Of a stretch of DNA of 64,000 bases, positions 47,964 to 58,520 are shown piece after piece; position 1 is the stretch's first letter, and every line of letters starts with the position of its first letter. The notes beneath the pieces were generated by a model. That model was given only the letters and a program-made list of their open reading frames with translations, was not told where the DNA came from and searched no databases. The position numbers and the translations under genes are program-made. The DNA is taken from the NCBI GenBank assembly GCA_036971475.1, contig JBAIZL010000002.1, positions 349,331,082 through 349,395,081 on the forward strand, given 5' to 3'. The DNA is from Prosapia bicincta. Taxonomy: Eukaryota > Arthropoda > Insecta > Hemiptera > Cercopidae.

Positions 47964-49413
47964 TTTATTAATGATTCATAACAGTCACTGCGCCAACTTA
48001 TATATATGTCTTTCAAGATTGCATATAACTCTCGGAGTCTAGTCGTCTTCATGCATCGTATTTTCAAAACATCGAAAATATCCTTTTCAACTGCCGTCAC
48101 AGCTTCCAGGAATTCATTGTACACAAAAACCTGATTGTCGGCAGTGAAAAAATAAAGATTTCCGTCCATATATCTGAAACCGCCACTCAAATCGTTTGGT
48201 AAACCGTGGTAGATTTCGGTCATAGGTCCTTGATATAAACCGGTGTACCTACATTCATCATATCTCATCACATAAGCGTTGTCATAGAGGACAATTGTTT
48301 TACCCAGATGACTGTTGAAAATAGCGTTAACCGTCTTCATCGGTCGTTCTATCCAATCTTTCAGCGTGTACATATATCTTTTCAAAATACTAAGACATTC
48401 TATAGCGTAAACCCATCCGTGAGCAATGAGCACCACATCTCCGCTGGGTGATTGATAAACGGCGGTAACGTTTGTAAAAGCAGGTCGTTTAACCATTCCG
48501 AAATGATTTCGGGTTTCGGAACAAATCTCTCTCTTATTCGGATCCAAATTCAATATCCGTATATACTGTCCGTGAAATAAGTACATATGTTTCATCGCTA
48601 ATAAAACAGCGTCAAAGCCGCGGACAGAACATAAATCGATAGTGTTTATTTCTGTTTCGATCGTCGTAGGGCTAGAACGAAGTTTAGCGGTGGAGCTGTT
48701 GGTAGTAGGGGTAGTAGTGCTTGTGGTGGTACTGGTGGATGGGGTAGTGGTGGTGGTGGTTGGGTTTGCACCATATAGATACTGAATATTATTAATATCA
48801 TCTGAATAAAGGTCTAAATAATACATACTGTATATATTTCGGTTGGTAGTATAGGCATACATTATCGAATCTAGTTTCTTATTATGAGACAGTCCTAGAG
48901 CGTGCCCTATTTCGTGGTCCAGAACAGCGTAAAACGAGTTATGGCTATTAACAGATGTAGACATTGTAAAATCCCACTCTTCTTCGTTATCGAAGTGTAT
49001 CTCTACTTGCGATTGAAGCACATGAGGCGCAAAAGCGTGGGCAGCTACTCCTCCTCTACCTAAAATCTAGTACTGCACATTGTTCCTTCCGACAGTTTTA
49101 TATGTTCAGCGTCCCCAAATAGTATAGCGATATTTGGTCTTGTCGAGTCTAGAGTAAAAGTCAAAGGGACATATCTACTCCAGAGATTGAAAGCGTGCGA
49201 AGCGATATTGAGATATTTTCTATTACCATACATATACCAAGTTAGTCCGTTGACACCCCATTTACGGTTGGTCTTAGCCTGAACAATACCACTACTACAA
49301 CCGTTAGTTTCAGTATATCTGCAAAATACCGTAGGTGTCGTGATAGGGGTAGGCGAAGACGTTGCGAGCGATGAGCTCAACAAGGCGAACAGTAACGTCA
49401 GCTTGAAGAACAT
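47915..49413 (-). pseudogene. Secreted matrix metalloproteinase with hemopexin-like domain, one frameshift
   Basis: Start MFFKLTLLFALLSSSLATSS at 49413 is a signal peptide. An MMP catalytic domain follows (KWGVNGLTWYMYG, HAFNLWSRYVPLTF, NIAILFGD), then a frameshift near 49060-49070, then GRGGVAAHAFAPH. The zinc site HEIGHALGLSH and Met-turn SIMYAYT are complete. A Thr/Ser-Pro linker (about 48690-48760) leads to a C-terminal segment with GFDAVLLAMKHMYLFHGQY and further strand repeats, as in hemopexin propellers. No PRCGxPD cysteine switch is visible, so the enzyme would lack autoinhibition. Baculoviruses carry captured MMPs. In a Polinton this gene would degrade extracellular matrix or basement membrane and help spread. 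Its end overlaps the PLA2 start. Confidence 0.88.
47970..48007 (-). promoter_or_regulatory. Core promoter of the PLA2-protease-capsid block
   Basis: On the minus strand TATATATAAG (48006-47997) is followed after about 10 bp by GCGCAGTGACTG, an initiator-like word, and then the PLA2 ATG at 47963. The spacing from TATA to the CAGT word is shorter than typical, so the exact start is uncertain. Confidence 0.45.
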
Positions 49414-49488
49414 TTCAACGACTGATATTATTTTTAAAGTATTCCCGTATTTATTATCGCCTATTGATATGACTTTGTCGATCTGTAT

Positions 49489-50542
49489 CTATTTTTCATT
49501 AGGCTTCGACATCTCTCGCATTAGCGTGTCTAGTAAGATTTGAATAGCCGTATTCAACTGCTTCTGCGAGACAGCATCGTTATCAGCTATACCATCGGCT
49601 ATCCCCGATAAGCGCTTAGAGTTTAACCAGTAGTAGTCGCCTGTCTCGTCGGAATACAGAGTGTATTTCTTTATCCAAGATTTAATTTCATGAAGCTGAC
49701 GAACGTTTGCAGCGTCAACATCTTTGAAACCATCTCGAACATTAGTTATACATTTTGCGTTTGCATTGTACATTTCACCGATCGGCAGTAGGGTGAGAAA
49801 CAGCAAATTTTTTATTAGAAAACCCGGTGTGCCCGCATCTTGTTGGTACAAAGATTATTCGACCTGAGCGAACCGCTTATTTTGAAAACTCCAAACAGTT
49901 TTGTCTTTTCGAGGCACACTATCGTCCACGTTTTATTTTGTATACAAAGGCGCTTTAACATTACATATGGCCACTCCGTGAGCGTCAAATTTACCCTCTG
50001 CGTTTTTGATAAGAAATTATATCTGACGTACTTCATGTTAATAGTGTCAGAGTCTTTCATAGGCGCCGATACACCGCACACCCTTTGGTCGCCAAAGGAA
50101 AAACAATCGGCTAGTTTAATAGGAACCAACGATTCCAAGTAAGCTCTCGTTACGGCATCATCTTTTTTCTTTTGGCTCTCCGAGACCTCCCAAAGGCAAG
50201 CCTTTTTTATAATATCTATTCTTTATTAGAGTCAAACAGTTTTGTTTGAGATACGTTTTGGACACTGCACCGCCGTCCTCAACGGGTTGGCCTAGACCGC
50301 CTACAGAATAGCCTTTAGTGTAGTATTTTTTCCTATCTTCGTCGAAACCCAAACATTTTTTCGCTATCGTACCCGCATTGACGGTATCGCTGTCCTCAAC
50401 AGGATCACCAACATTGCGCAATAACTTACCTATCGCGTCATAATGATAACCATCGGGGGTCAGACCTATCCCGTGCTGATGATGATGGGAGGTGGGGAGC
50501 GTTAACCTGGTCCGAAAAACGTCCAAACTTATCGACGCTCAT
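49489..50542 (-). pseudogene. Fibre-like spike protein with repeated shaft units, several frameshifts
   Basis: The ATG at 50542 overlaps the stop of the upstream gene (ATGA). At least six shaft-type repeats follow, of the pattern K/R-x-(L/I)-x-x-(V/I)-x-x-P-x-x-D-x-D-(A/T)-(V/I)-N. Examples are GKLLRNVGDPVEDSDTVN, YSVGGLGQPVEDGGAVS, LPLGGLGEPKE, QRVCGVSAPMKDSDTIN, KCITNVRDGFKDVDAAN and KRLSGIADGIADNDAVS. This is the layout of adenovirus-type and phage-type trimeric fibres. Frames change near 50527, 50150 and 49850. The protein would form receptor-binding spikes; that role is inferred from the repeat and the position among virion genes. Confidence 0.7.
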
Positions 50543-51494
50543 CTTATTAATGTCCTAATTTTTCTATTTCCACTGCCTTTTATAAGACCCGCTTCCCTCA
50601 GCTCTTCTATAATGGAGGCAATTTCGTTCTCATGGCCCGTATGACCTACCTCTTGAGACGACAAAAGTAGTCGTAACCTTTCACAGAGATCGTTAGGGTT
50701 GTCCCAATAGGCATAACCTTTACCGCTATGCAAACTGAACGGAGGAAATAATCTCGATATAATTGCCTTGTACTTGGTGGAATTGCTAACACGGTTTACG
50801 GCTAAGAGCGGATTATAACTTTTCTTATGAGCAGTTGTTTTTATACAGATTTGTCTATATGTGTTCAGGTCGGCCTTTGTGTATAGCTCTTCATTGGGTT
50901 TGCGCATACTTGACAATTCATAAAGCCCTTCGGTTCCCTTGTAAGTGCCTCCGTCGATCACGATGTCACCGTTTTCGTCCTCAAACTTTATTTACTTATC
51001 ACCTATCATAGCAGTACCATCCACTATTAGAGGACCGTATGTGTTAACAATTGTATTCTTATGGTCTTTAATCATTCTCAACATATAGGTCCGCGATGGG
51101 GAATGTTTGAACAAATCGTGGACATAACGAACACTATCTTCCTGATCCGTAGGTGTTGATAGTAGCTCTTTAACAACACTACTTTGGCGCACGGTGTTAC
51201 TGAAGGTCCAGGCTCACCTGTTGATTCAGCTATTACGTCGGTATTGATGAATTTCGGAACATGGGATTGTGAAGCATCATCTTCCATGTCTTCTTCCATC
51301 TCTTCTTCTTTTTTAATTTCCATTTTCGGCTGTGGACGACGAATTTTCGAAATTTCCTCAATGATAGGACTATATTGTTTATTCAAAATTCGTTCAGCAT
51401 CTTCATCACCGAATTTTATCTGATGATACTTTCTCTTGATGGTCTCCTTCAGACGGGCGAGCTCACAAATAACTTGCTCCTCCTTTGGTGTCAT
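50539..51494 (-). pseudogene. Polinton-conserved hypothetical protein (coiled-coil N-terminus), broken
   Basis: Start MTPKEEQVICELARLKETIK at 51494 gives a coiled-coil-like N-terminus and an acidic linker (EEEMEEDMEDD). A frameshift near 51185 and an in-frame TAA at 50992-50994 interrupt it. The C-terminal half has GTEGLYELSSMRKPNEELYT, AYWDNPNDLCERLRLLLSSQ and GHENEIASIIEELREAGLI. I know this layout from many arthropod Polintons, where the function is unknown. It lies just upstream of the fibre gene, with overlapping stop and start. Confidence 0.65.
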
Positions 51495-51693
51495 ATTGCG
51501 AAATGACCCGTAACTCGACTATCAGATAGTTTTTAAGACAGTTCCAAAGATCGAAAAAACACAGCGTAACGCTTTCACGCAATAGGTACTGTACAACCAG
51601 CAATGCGGACGCTTTCAACAATTTCGGGTTGCTCCACGATAAACCTCGGCAGTATCTGTAACTGTTGTTGTCAAATGATGGTATACTTTCCAC
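51463..51693 (-). CDS. Small unassigned ORF
   Basis: A 76-codon frame between two minus-strand genes, overlapping the start of the downstream one by 32 bp. It has LLKASALLVVQYLLRESVTL, a possible membrane segment. No family is recognised and it may be chance. Confidence 0.2.
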   Translation of the reverse strand: MESIPSFDNNSYRYCRGLSWSNPKLLKASALLVVQYLLRESVTLCFFDLWNCLKNYLIVELRVISQYDTKGGASYL

Positions 51694-51725
51694 CTTCTCG
51701 GCGCTCCTAAAGAGAAAGGTACGTT

Positions 51726-52679
51726 TTATATTTTCGCGCCATTGCGGTATTCGGCTACTATTAGATTATCATCTCTGGGCATATCTTGCATGTACCGTTT
51801 TAGCGTCGGTATAGAGTTTTCGAGAAGATAACTATTCAAAAGTAGACACTCATCAGTATTTGCCCCAGTGTATGTGCACCACATTTGAAGTTGCCTACGA
51901 TCGACAACAGTATGTTTTGATCCGTCGAAAGACAAGCCGAAATGATGACACTGATTAGGCATCGTCGGCAGGGCGGCCTTTAGAAATTCGGTTGTAAACA
52001 CATCTTGTGCCTTATTATTTACAGCCTAGTAAATTTTACCTCTACTGCGTAAAGGTAACGACGAAGGTCTAGGACCGTATTTCACATTGTAGCTAATGTC
52101 TACACAACACTTTACACTGCTGATAAGCTTGTACGCCTTTATAGGACCGACTATGGGAATTGTCCTTTCCGTGATTACTACACAACGGGACGCGTACGGC
52201 AATGAATAGCTGTACTGTAACATGTCGAGGTATACGTGCGTCTACTCTATGCCTCCGTGACTGAGAGTCAAAGTCCAATTGAAAAAATCAGGAAACGGCC
52301 GGAATCTGGATACCAAGTTTTGCGGATGCCGAACAGTTCCTTTCAACATGTGTTCACTGTATATTATCAATTCAAATGGTACACCTCCTTTATTACATTC
52401 GTGCATGAACCTAATCCAAATGTCTCGAATATAAATTCTATTTGCGAATGTGATCATTAACAGAATTATAGGCGGTAAACTCTTGCTGTACGATCCGAAC
52501 CGCTTATGTCTCCAGCTGCGCCTATTAAATACATGTTCATGTCTATTCGTACGGCTACAGTCGTTTCCGCAAAACCTCTTCTTATCGGGATAATTGAAAA
52601 AACATAAATTTGATTTTGGTGTTTTCGTATTGCCGCTATTAGCATATGGCGAAATATCATTATAAGTGTATATACGCAT
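51726..52679 (-). pseudogene. Possible GT14 (core-2/I-branching-like) glycosyltransferase, several breaks
   Basis: The start MRIYTYNDISPYA at 52679 overlaps the ATPase stop (taATG). Frames switch near 52640, 52490 and 52260, and a stop TAG lies at about 52026. Readable pieces in order: IWIRFMHECNKGGVPFELII, VSRFRPFPDFF, SLPYASRCVVITERTIPIVG, VDISYNVKYGPR, VFTTEFLKAALPTM and NTDECLLLNSYLLE. A region around ERTIPI resembles the LS-x-x-x-IPL step of GT14 enzymes. The later TTEFL and DE-x-x-x-x-S-x-L pieces fit their second half. This is pattern matching only. Alternative: a Polinton-specific protein of unknown function. Confidence 0.4.
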
Positions 52680-53368
52680 TATAAATCTTTTACGAATGAA
52701 TCAAACCCGATTCTGTATCGACCCTGATCTATATCGCAATCTTTATCTATTACTATAAATCCGAATTTCTCTTTTCAGGCTGTTGCACAGAGCTTTTTGA
52801 AAGTGTTAAACGACACGTCCGTGCCTACGTGATCCGAATGAATGTGTCTTAAATTCATATCGTCCTGTTTAAATACAACAATCAGATTGGTATTGTCTCG
52901 GATTAAATGTTTGGGAATCCTACTGTACGTTTGACCGAGATAAAAAGAATCAATTGAGCTATGTCTACCCATACTGAAGTAATTACGTATATTATCATGT
53001 TTTTCACACTGTATATCGTCAAAAATCATAATGGAATTCGGTTCCGCTTCATGTAAATTGATGATGTTGTCGTTATCACTATACGGAAAATAACCGATAC
53101 CCGATTCTTCAATCACCTTAGACAGAAACCTATATTTCGGTTGGTGAAGTGATTTTGAAAAAATATATATTTTGGCGAACTTCAGCCCGTTTGCTTCGAA
53201 CAAAAGATTGAAAATTACATTTGTTTTGCCGCAATTTGAAGGACCACACACAATATCTCTAATAGTGTTGGGCAATAGAGGACTGTGTCGAATTCGTTTC
53301 TCCTTTTCACCTACATAAGCGTCGAAATTATGTAGCTGCATCGTATATGGAGCAATCACTACACGCAT
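52679..53368 (-). pseudogene. ATP: DNA-packaging ATPase (FtsK/HerA, A32-like), shifted at its C-terminus
   Basis: Start MRVVIAPYTMQLHNFDAYV at 53368; a Met 9 residues on is an alternative start. Walker A is CGPSNCGKTN and Walker B is SIMIFDDIQCE. YSRIPKHLIRDNTNLIVVF is the following strand/sensor region. The frame ends at TGA (52775). Conserved C-terminal residues (KFGFIVIDKDCDIDQGRY) follow in another frame to TAA at 52679-52681, so a short indel near 52772 removed about 30 residues. The ATPase pumps the genome into capsids in Polinton-type viruses. Its start overlaps the truncated integrase. Confidence 0.88.
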
Positions 53369-53798
53369 CTCGTAACCACATTTTACTTTTCAAAGTTCTG
53401 TTTAACCTTTCTACGATGGAAGCTTTTTTCTCGGTGTAAGTGTGATAGTGATTAATTTTATAGGTTTTCAATAAGTTTTGAACAGACTTGTTAAACCATT
53501 CTTTACCCTGATCGGTCTGAAAATGCTTCATACTGTGTTTCTCTAGTACAAGCTTTAATGCTGAAGCTACTTCGGAACCGGTTTTAGATTTTATAGGCAC
53601 CGCTAACGCAAATTTTGATAAACAGTTAATAATAGTCAATATATACTGATAGCCTTTGTTTTCCTTTGCATAGGGAATCATCTCAACGAAATCGGCTTGA
53701 TAAAGATCGTTTACACTTTTCAAAGTAACACTACGTGTTTTAAAATTTCTACGAGCCGGCTTATGAAGCTCGTTAGCAATAGCACGTCTAACGTTCAT
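53328..53798 (-). pseudogene. INT: Retroviral-type integrase, C-terminally truncated
   Basis: The likely start is MNVRRAIANELHKPARRNFK at 53798. The frame itself is open from 53927, but the first 43 codons look unrelated. The rve catalytic core has all three acidic residues: QADFVEMIPYAKENKGY (D), HFQTDQGKEWFN (D) and KASIVERLNRTLKSKMW (E). Right after KSKMW the sequence switches to 15 unrelated codons that overlap the ATPase start. The C-terminal third, with the DNA-binding and chromodomain-like part, is therefore lost, probably by deletion. It would catalyse 6-bp staggered integration in a complete element. Confidence 0.85.
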
Positions 53799-54327
53799 TT
53801 CAAAACTGACCACCTTGATTTTACTTTTGGTACTTTTAAACCAACTGACTAAGTTTCCATCAACACCCAGGAGGTACAGTCCGAAGTCGTTCTTGTTTTT
53901 GGAAGCTTCCCCGGGAATGTGAAGCATTCCAAGGCCAATCCTCCCAGTCGATCAGTTTCTGTCTTTCAATTTTACTTTTAATCCCATCCACACACACACA
54001 TTCAGTCTTATAGACGATTAAGTTGAGATAGAGGACCATTCAACCTAGGTTTCACACACACACCCACACTCGTGCAACAAATATTTTATACCTTTTGCAA
54101 AAAGGTATATTATTCAATACAAACACACAATCTGTCTGACATTGTCAAAACGGAAGCCATGTTTTTTGTTGCTACAACACGTATCCATTCACACCACCTT
54201 ATAGGCGATTAGAATGTGACAGAGGGCCCATTCATTCAGCCTAGGATCTCCACACAGCATAGGTCATACAAAAACTAAAATGGAACGACTTGATTTCACA
54301 ACATAATACCGTTCAGGATGATGGGAA
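53799..54327. other. Gap between polymerase and integrase, with a direct repeat
   Basis: No coding region beyond the open 5' extension of the integrase frame to 53927. Two related segments of about 50 bp (54000-54052 and 54193-54252) share CTTATAG(A/G)CGATTA, GA(G/C)AGAGG(A/G)CCATTCA and CCTAGG in the same order. A CA-rich stretch lies between. This may be an insertion with its duplicated edge. Confidence 0.5.
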
Positions 54328-57300
54328 TCATTCTAGGCGTGGAACCTTACAGTACCCATAAGTTAGCGTATCAAAATCCCAGTTACGCTTTCTTTTCGCA
54401 CCTGTGGCTCTGACCATTTTTGTTTCACACACTAAAATAACATCTTTATCCTTTTTGCGACGTATACGCGGTTCATCGACCACTATGCCATCCTCCTCTG
54501 TTTGTTCATTCAATACTAGTCTCTTTAAAGAATCGAAATTCAAATAACCTGAGGTGCGGAGATTTAAAGTCAGTCCTTTAATTTTGCAAACTGTAACGGT
54601 TTTGTCATTTTCGGACACATTACCTTGTAGCCGTACGTTTTCGGAATTCCCGAAACAAATCTTGTAATGTATGCAGAAGGACCATAGTCTGGCAGTTCGT
54701 TTGACATCTGCCCCAAATAGTCTCATGTCGATACATCGTGCGTACCGTCTTTGTGGAGATAAATGACAATATCTGTGTCGTAATAGAGGACCTGTGATCC
54801 CAAAACGTCCAAATACTCATAGAGCTTAAAACGAGCATGGGCTGTAGTGAATGCAGCGAGAACGACATTTACTGTTGGTAGTACATCACAGGCGTTGTCG
54901 GTGTAGCACCAGTTCACTACGACAACGTCCTCGTTAACCTCTTGTATATTGAATACATCAATTGAGGGCGACGTTAACAAGTTGAACAGTTCATTAGGCT
55001 CTCTTACTATTGTAGTCTTTGCCTGGTTTTCACGTTGTCCAAACTTACCCCAAAAAGAGTTTAACATTAGTTTAGCCAATGACCTGGCACCAGGATTTTC
55101 TCAATTTTCAACGGGTCAAGTCTAACCCCTTCGTTGTCGAAATAGCTTTGGACATAGTCTATTTTGTCTTGTTCAGAACGACACCGTTCTGGGTAACCTG
55201 AAGTCTCCTGCTTTACCATTAAAAATGTATTAATATAGTCGGTAAACAGTCCGTTCCCTTTGTCAAATGAAGCCATTTCGTATTGCCAGAGCTCATACAT
55301 TTCCAATATCACGTAAACTTTCTGCACAGCTTTGCGTATCTCATCCATAGTCCATGTTCCTGTCAACGCTCGTTCGTCAAGAGAGTGAGTACAGTCTCCA
55401 GGTATAAGGTTCTCGAAACATGTACGGCATAGGATGAACATCAAATTATCGTTCATCCTGACCGGCAGCACTGGATGATACAGATCACGAGGAGGTAGGA
55501 CTGTACATTTCAGGAGGCCATCAGCAGACATTCCGACTGCTCTACTCTCATTATCACCGACGTGTATTTTCGGATGTCCTATCGGATATTCGCGGTACTT
55601 ACACACACAAGGATACAAGGAGCAAACAGCAATGTACCGAATTTTCTCGTTTTCCTGACACATATGGTACGATTTTACATTCCACGTACGACCGCCGAAA
55701 AACGCCTCTCGATGGTTTAGTGGTGTGAGGTGCATTAGAGAGTGGGAATCAAGGTATGCCATAGTTTTGTTTAATTTTTTCTTCCTATAAAATTCACACT
55801 CCCACATCTCGACGACATTTTAATGACGGGACAACTTAGCCATCTTAGCTTTAGTCCTGGTCAGTCGTGCACTATGAGTGTCTGACGGGTCGTCGATTAG
55901 GGGTGAACCACGCCCTATAGTGTAACAGTTTGGACATCCGTGCCAGTAACAGCCGTGAAATTCATATACGGTCTTCGTTCGGTCACATAGCCCGTCGACC
56001 TTTATACCGTCTATTTTAATTTCACGACCTCTACCAGCATGCTCCATTCGATAGCCGTTCTGGTCTTCGATCTATGCGAGCCACTGTAGAGCGATGGCGG
56101 AATGATTATCGACGCGTCGGTACCCATTCTTTGGCAGTATGCCTATTGTGTTAGGCTTGAGAAAATTTCTTCTGAACGCTAAGCTACACGCGCTAGCAAT
56201 AGTGACGGCCTCGAGAAACGGATCTACATTGCATTCATGCAAGAACGAAGCACGAAACTTTATACAGGCTTGAGCTAATATATCAACATCAGAGACGCAA
56301 TATTCGAATATTTCCGTTTGAAAATTGAACACATAACCGTTGGAGACCTGTTCATCGTACCACTGTAAGAATTTTGTATTGTTCTTTTCGAATATTGAGT
56401 CATGACAGTAGTATTCCTTTTCAGGAATAGGACCTACATAATTTTCATTGGCCACTGTGTTGAAAAGGGGAAGAAAGTAACCTTTCTTTTTTTCGGGAGG
56501 TAGGTCGATTGCTTCAGAGAGTTTAGACAATGCCATTGGCATATAGTTTAGAGAATCGATAAACTTTACATTATCGATCTCAATTAAAATATTTCTAGTT
56601 CCACGCATTATCAATTCAGGTGTAAACTGAGTTTCTTCCAGAACGTATTTCAAAAGGAATTGAAAATCAAATGCCTGTCCTTTATGAGCGATAACGCACA
56701 CCTTTTTAAACTTTTTACGCAGATCTATTATGTAGGCCATGAACCCGTCAACTGGACTCTCTTTAAAAACACGAGTTCGTGGCGTACAATTACGACAGCG
56801 TTCGCCATTTATGCATTTCCAACAGTACTGTTGGGAAATGCATAAATTTACCCTGTGAACGTGAGCGCTATCAAAGACTTCGTCTTGACGCGATTCCAGA
56901 TCGAAAAATAGAAACATGAAATCATTAACTTGAGGCTTTTGGGTATTGATTTTCATGTAACAACGATGGTTAGCCGGTTTGTACTCTAAGCACATTTTAC
57001 AATAAACCTCTCCACACTGATGTGTGGTTTTACGATCTAGAGTAAATATTACCTTCTCAAACATTAAACATTTTCTAATATACTTGCAAACGCTTACGGA
57101 ATGTGTGTTGTAACATTGCTGGTTCATAAAGTGACGGTTACAGTCACAGCATTGAATACCTCCGTTGTCGTCAAGCACACACGGCGGAGTCCGTTTACAA
57201 GAATAACAGATAGCTGAACATCTGTGTTTGCCTCAAGTGTTGTACGGTGTTCAACATGCTTCACAGTAGAAATGACACGCAAACGCGCTAGTTAAACTGG

Positions 57301-58069
57301 TAATCACACTAAAATGGGACTTGTTAAATAGCAAATTTATTTTATACTTGGGATTGTTCACATTACCTTCAAAAAACACATTCCTACCTCTACTACCGTA
57401 ACTGTACACCGTGGTTTTATATTCAGTCAAATGATTTAGAAACGCTTGTAACTCATTCATACCCGCACCTGACTCGGTAATTTCTACATTAGCGTCAGCC
57501 ATTAGTTGCTGTGCCCTAACGGTCTGACGTTTACCTTTGTTCTGCATTATAGCTTTATATTCTTTGTCATTTTGCGCCTGAGCAATGCCAACCACAAGAT
57601 CACAAGGCAAGCACAAAGCATCTTTATTTTTAATTACAACGATTCCCGTTCTGCTGTGACACTCTTCGTCAAAGTTATTGTAAATCCTACGCCTACGTCG
57701 ACCCCGGCCTACAGGTACTCTAACCTTGGTACACGATACCTGGAAGGTATCACCTGACATAAATCCCTCAGCGTTACTCTGGACTATTCCGCTCCAAAGC
57801 ATGTCTGACGTTATTTCCGAAGCAGGTCTGAAGGCAACGTACCCAGGTGTACGATTCTTAAAGTTTATGCTAGTCATAGTAAAACCAAGTCGATCTTCGT
57901 CTGTTGTACCCCTAGTCACAGATTCAACCAACTCTTGAAGTCCCTGTCTAACCCATTCAATCTCTCCTACACCTTCAGGGGGTGTATTGAATTTAAAAAC
58001 AATTTTATTTCCGTATAAACGGAATTTCTTTACATAGGTTTGCGCATTAGAAAAAATATACACGGCCAT
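54328..58069 (-). pseudogene. POLB: Protein-primed DNA polymerase B, multiple stops and two frameshifts
   Basis: About 1,247 codons from MAVYIFSNAQTYVKKFRLYG. The N-terminal region ends in a cysteine cluster (HFYCEAC, HRCSAICYSCK, CCDCNRHF). The exonuclease motifs are FFDLESRQD, AHKGQAFDFQFLL and YCVSDVDIL. The palm begins with YEFHGCYWHGCPNC. Motif A reads YIAVCSLYP, motif B KLMLNSFWGKFGQ and motif C LYYDTDIVIY. In-frame stops: TGA 57251 and 57233, TAG 56072, TAA 55820, TGA 54723. Frameshifts lie near 55080 and 54600. Motif A has Ala where the family has the catalytic Asp, and motif C has Ile where Ser is usual. The polymerase is clearly dead. In a live element it replicates the linear genome from a terminal protein. 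Confidence 0.93.
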
Positions 58070-58183
58070 AATATAGGTTTTATTTTAAGAAGTCAAATTA
58101 GAAACAGAGATAGGATAACAATCACATTTACCTCTTTGCCGTCAGAATGAGACTCGAGTATACTGTCCTACCTGTAATATACG

Positions 58184-58196
58184 GGTTTATATAGCT
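58184..58196 (-). promoter_or_regulatory. TATA box upstream of the polymerase gene
   Basis: GCTATATAAACCCG on the minus strand at about 58195-58182, roughly 120 bp upstream of the polymerase ATG. No clear initiator is visible at the proper distance, but the word stands alone in a GC-richer region. Confidence 0.45.
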
Positions 58197-58222
58197 ACCT
58201 GTTTAGAGTGGGACACATAGGT

Positions 58223-58375
58223 CAGCGATTTCTAATCTTTTCACTGCACGACACAACCGCGAGTGGGAGAGAAAGTTCAACGATTTCTAAACTTTCACAC
58301 TGCACGACACAACCTCGAGTGCGGGATAAGGTCAATGATTTCTAAACTTTCCGTTGCGTGACACAGCCGCTTGTA
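58223..58375. repeat. Three ~56-bp direct repeats in the divergent promoter region
   Basis: Each unit contains CGATTTCTAA(A)CTTT and then CTGCACGACACAACC(G/T)CGAG with small changes (the third has TTGCGTGACACAGCCGC). They lie between the TATA boxes of the minus-strand polymerase and the plus-strand gene. They may bind a regulator or mark an origin. Confidence 0.7.
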
Positions 58376-58441
58376 ATGGGCAGCTACGTCGTGGGAACAT
58401 TCCAATACACAAAGGACGCGGTAGCGTGGGGAGTTGCACAG

Positions 58442-58480
58442 TATATAAGCAGGTTACTTCATACAGAGAGCGTCAGTCTT
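58442..58480 (+). promoter_or_regulatory. TATA-initiator core promoter of the plus-strand gene
   Basis: TATATAAG at 58442-58449 is followed by CGTCAGTCTT at 58471-58480, whose TCAGTC matches the arthropod initiator. The A is about 33 bp from the start of TATA. The first ATG of the downstream gene is at 58521. Confidence 0.7.
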
Positions 58481-58520
58481 CAGCGCTTTGTAGTTAGGTG
58501 TGTTGCCTTTTATCTTAATT

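Noticed and set aside
56660..57938. Plus-strand frames of 60-83 codons opposite the polymerase
   Set aside because: Antisense shadows of the polymerase gene without recognisable motifs.
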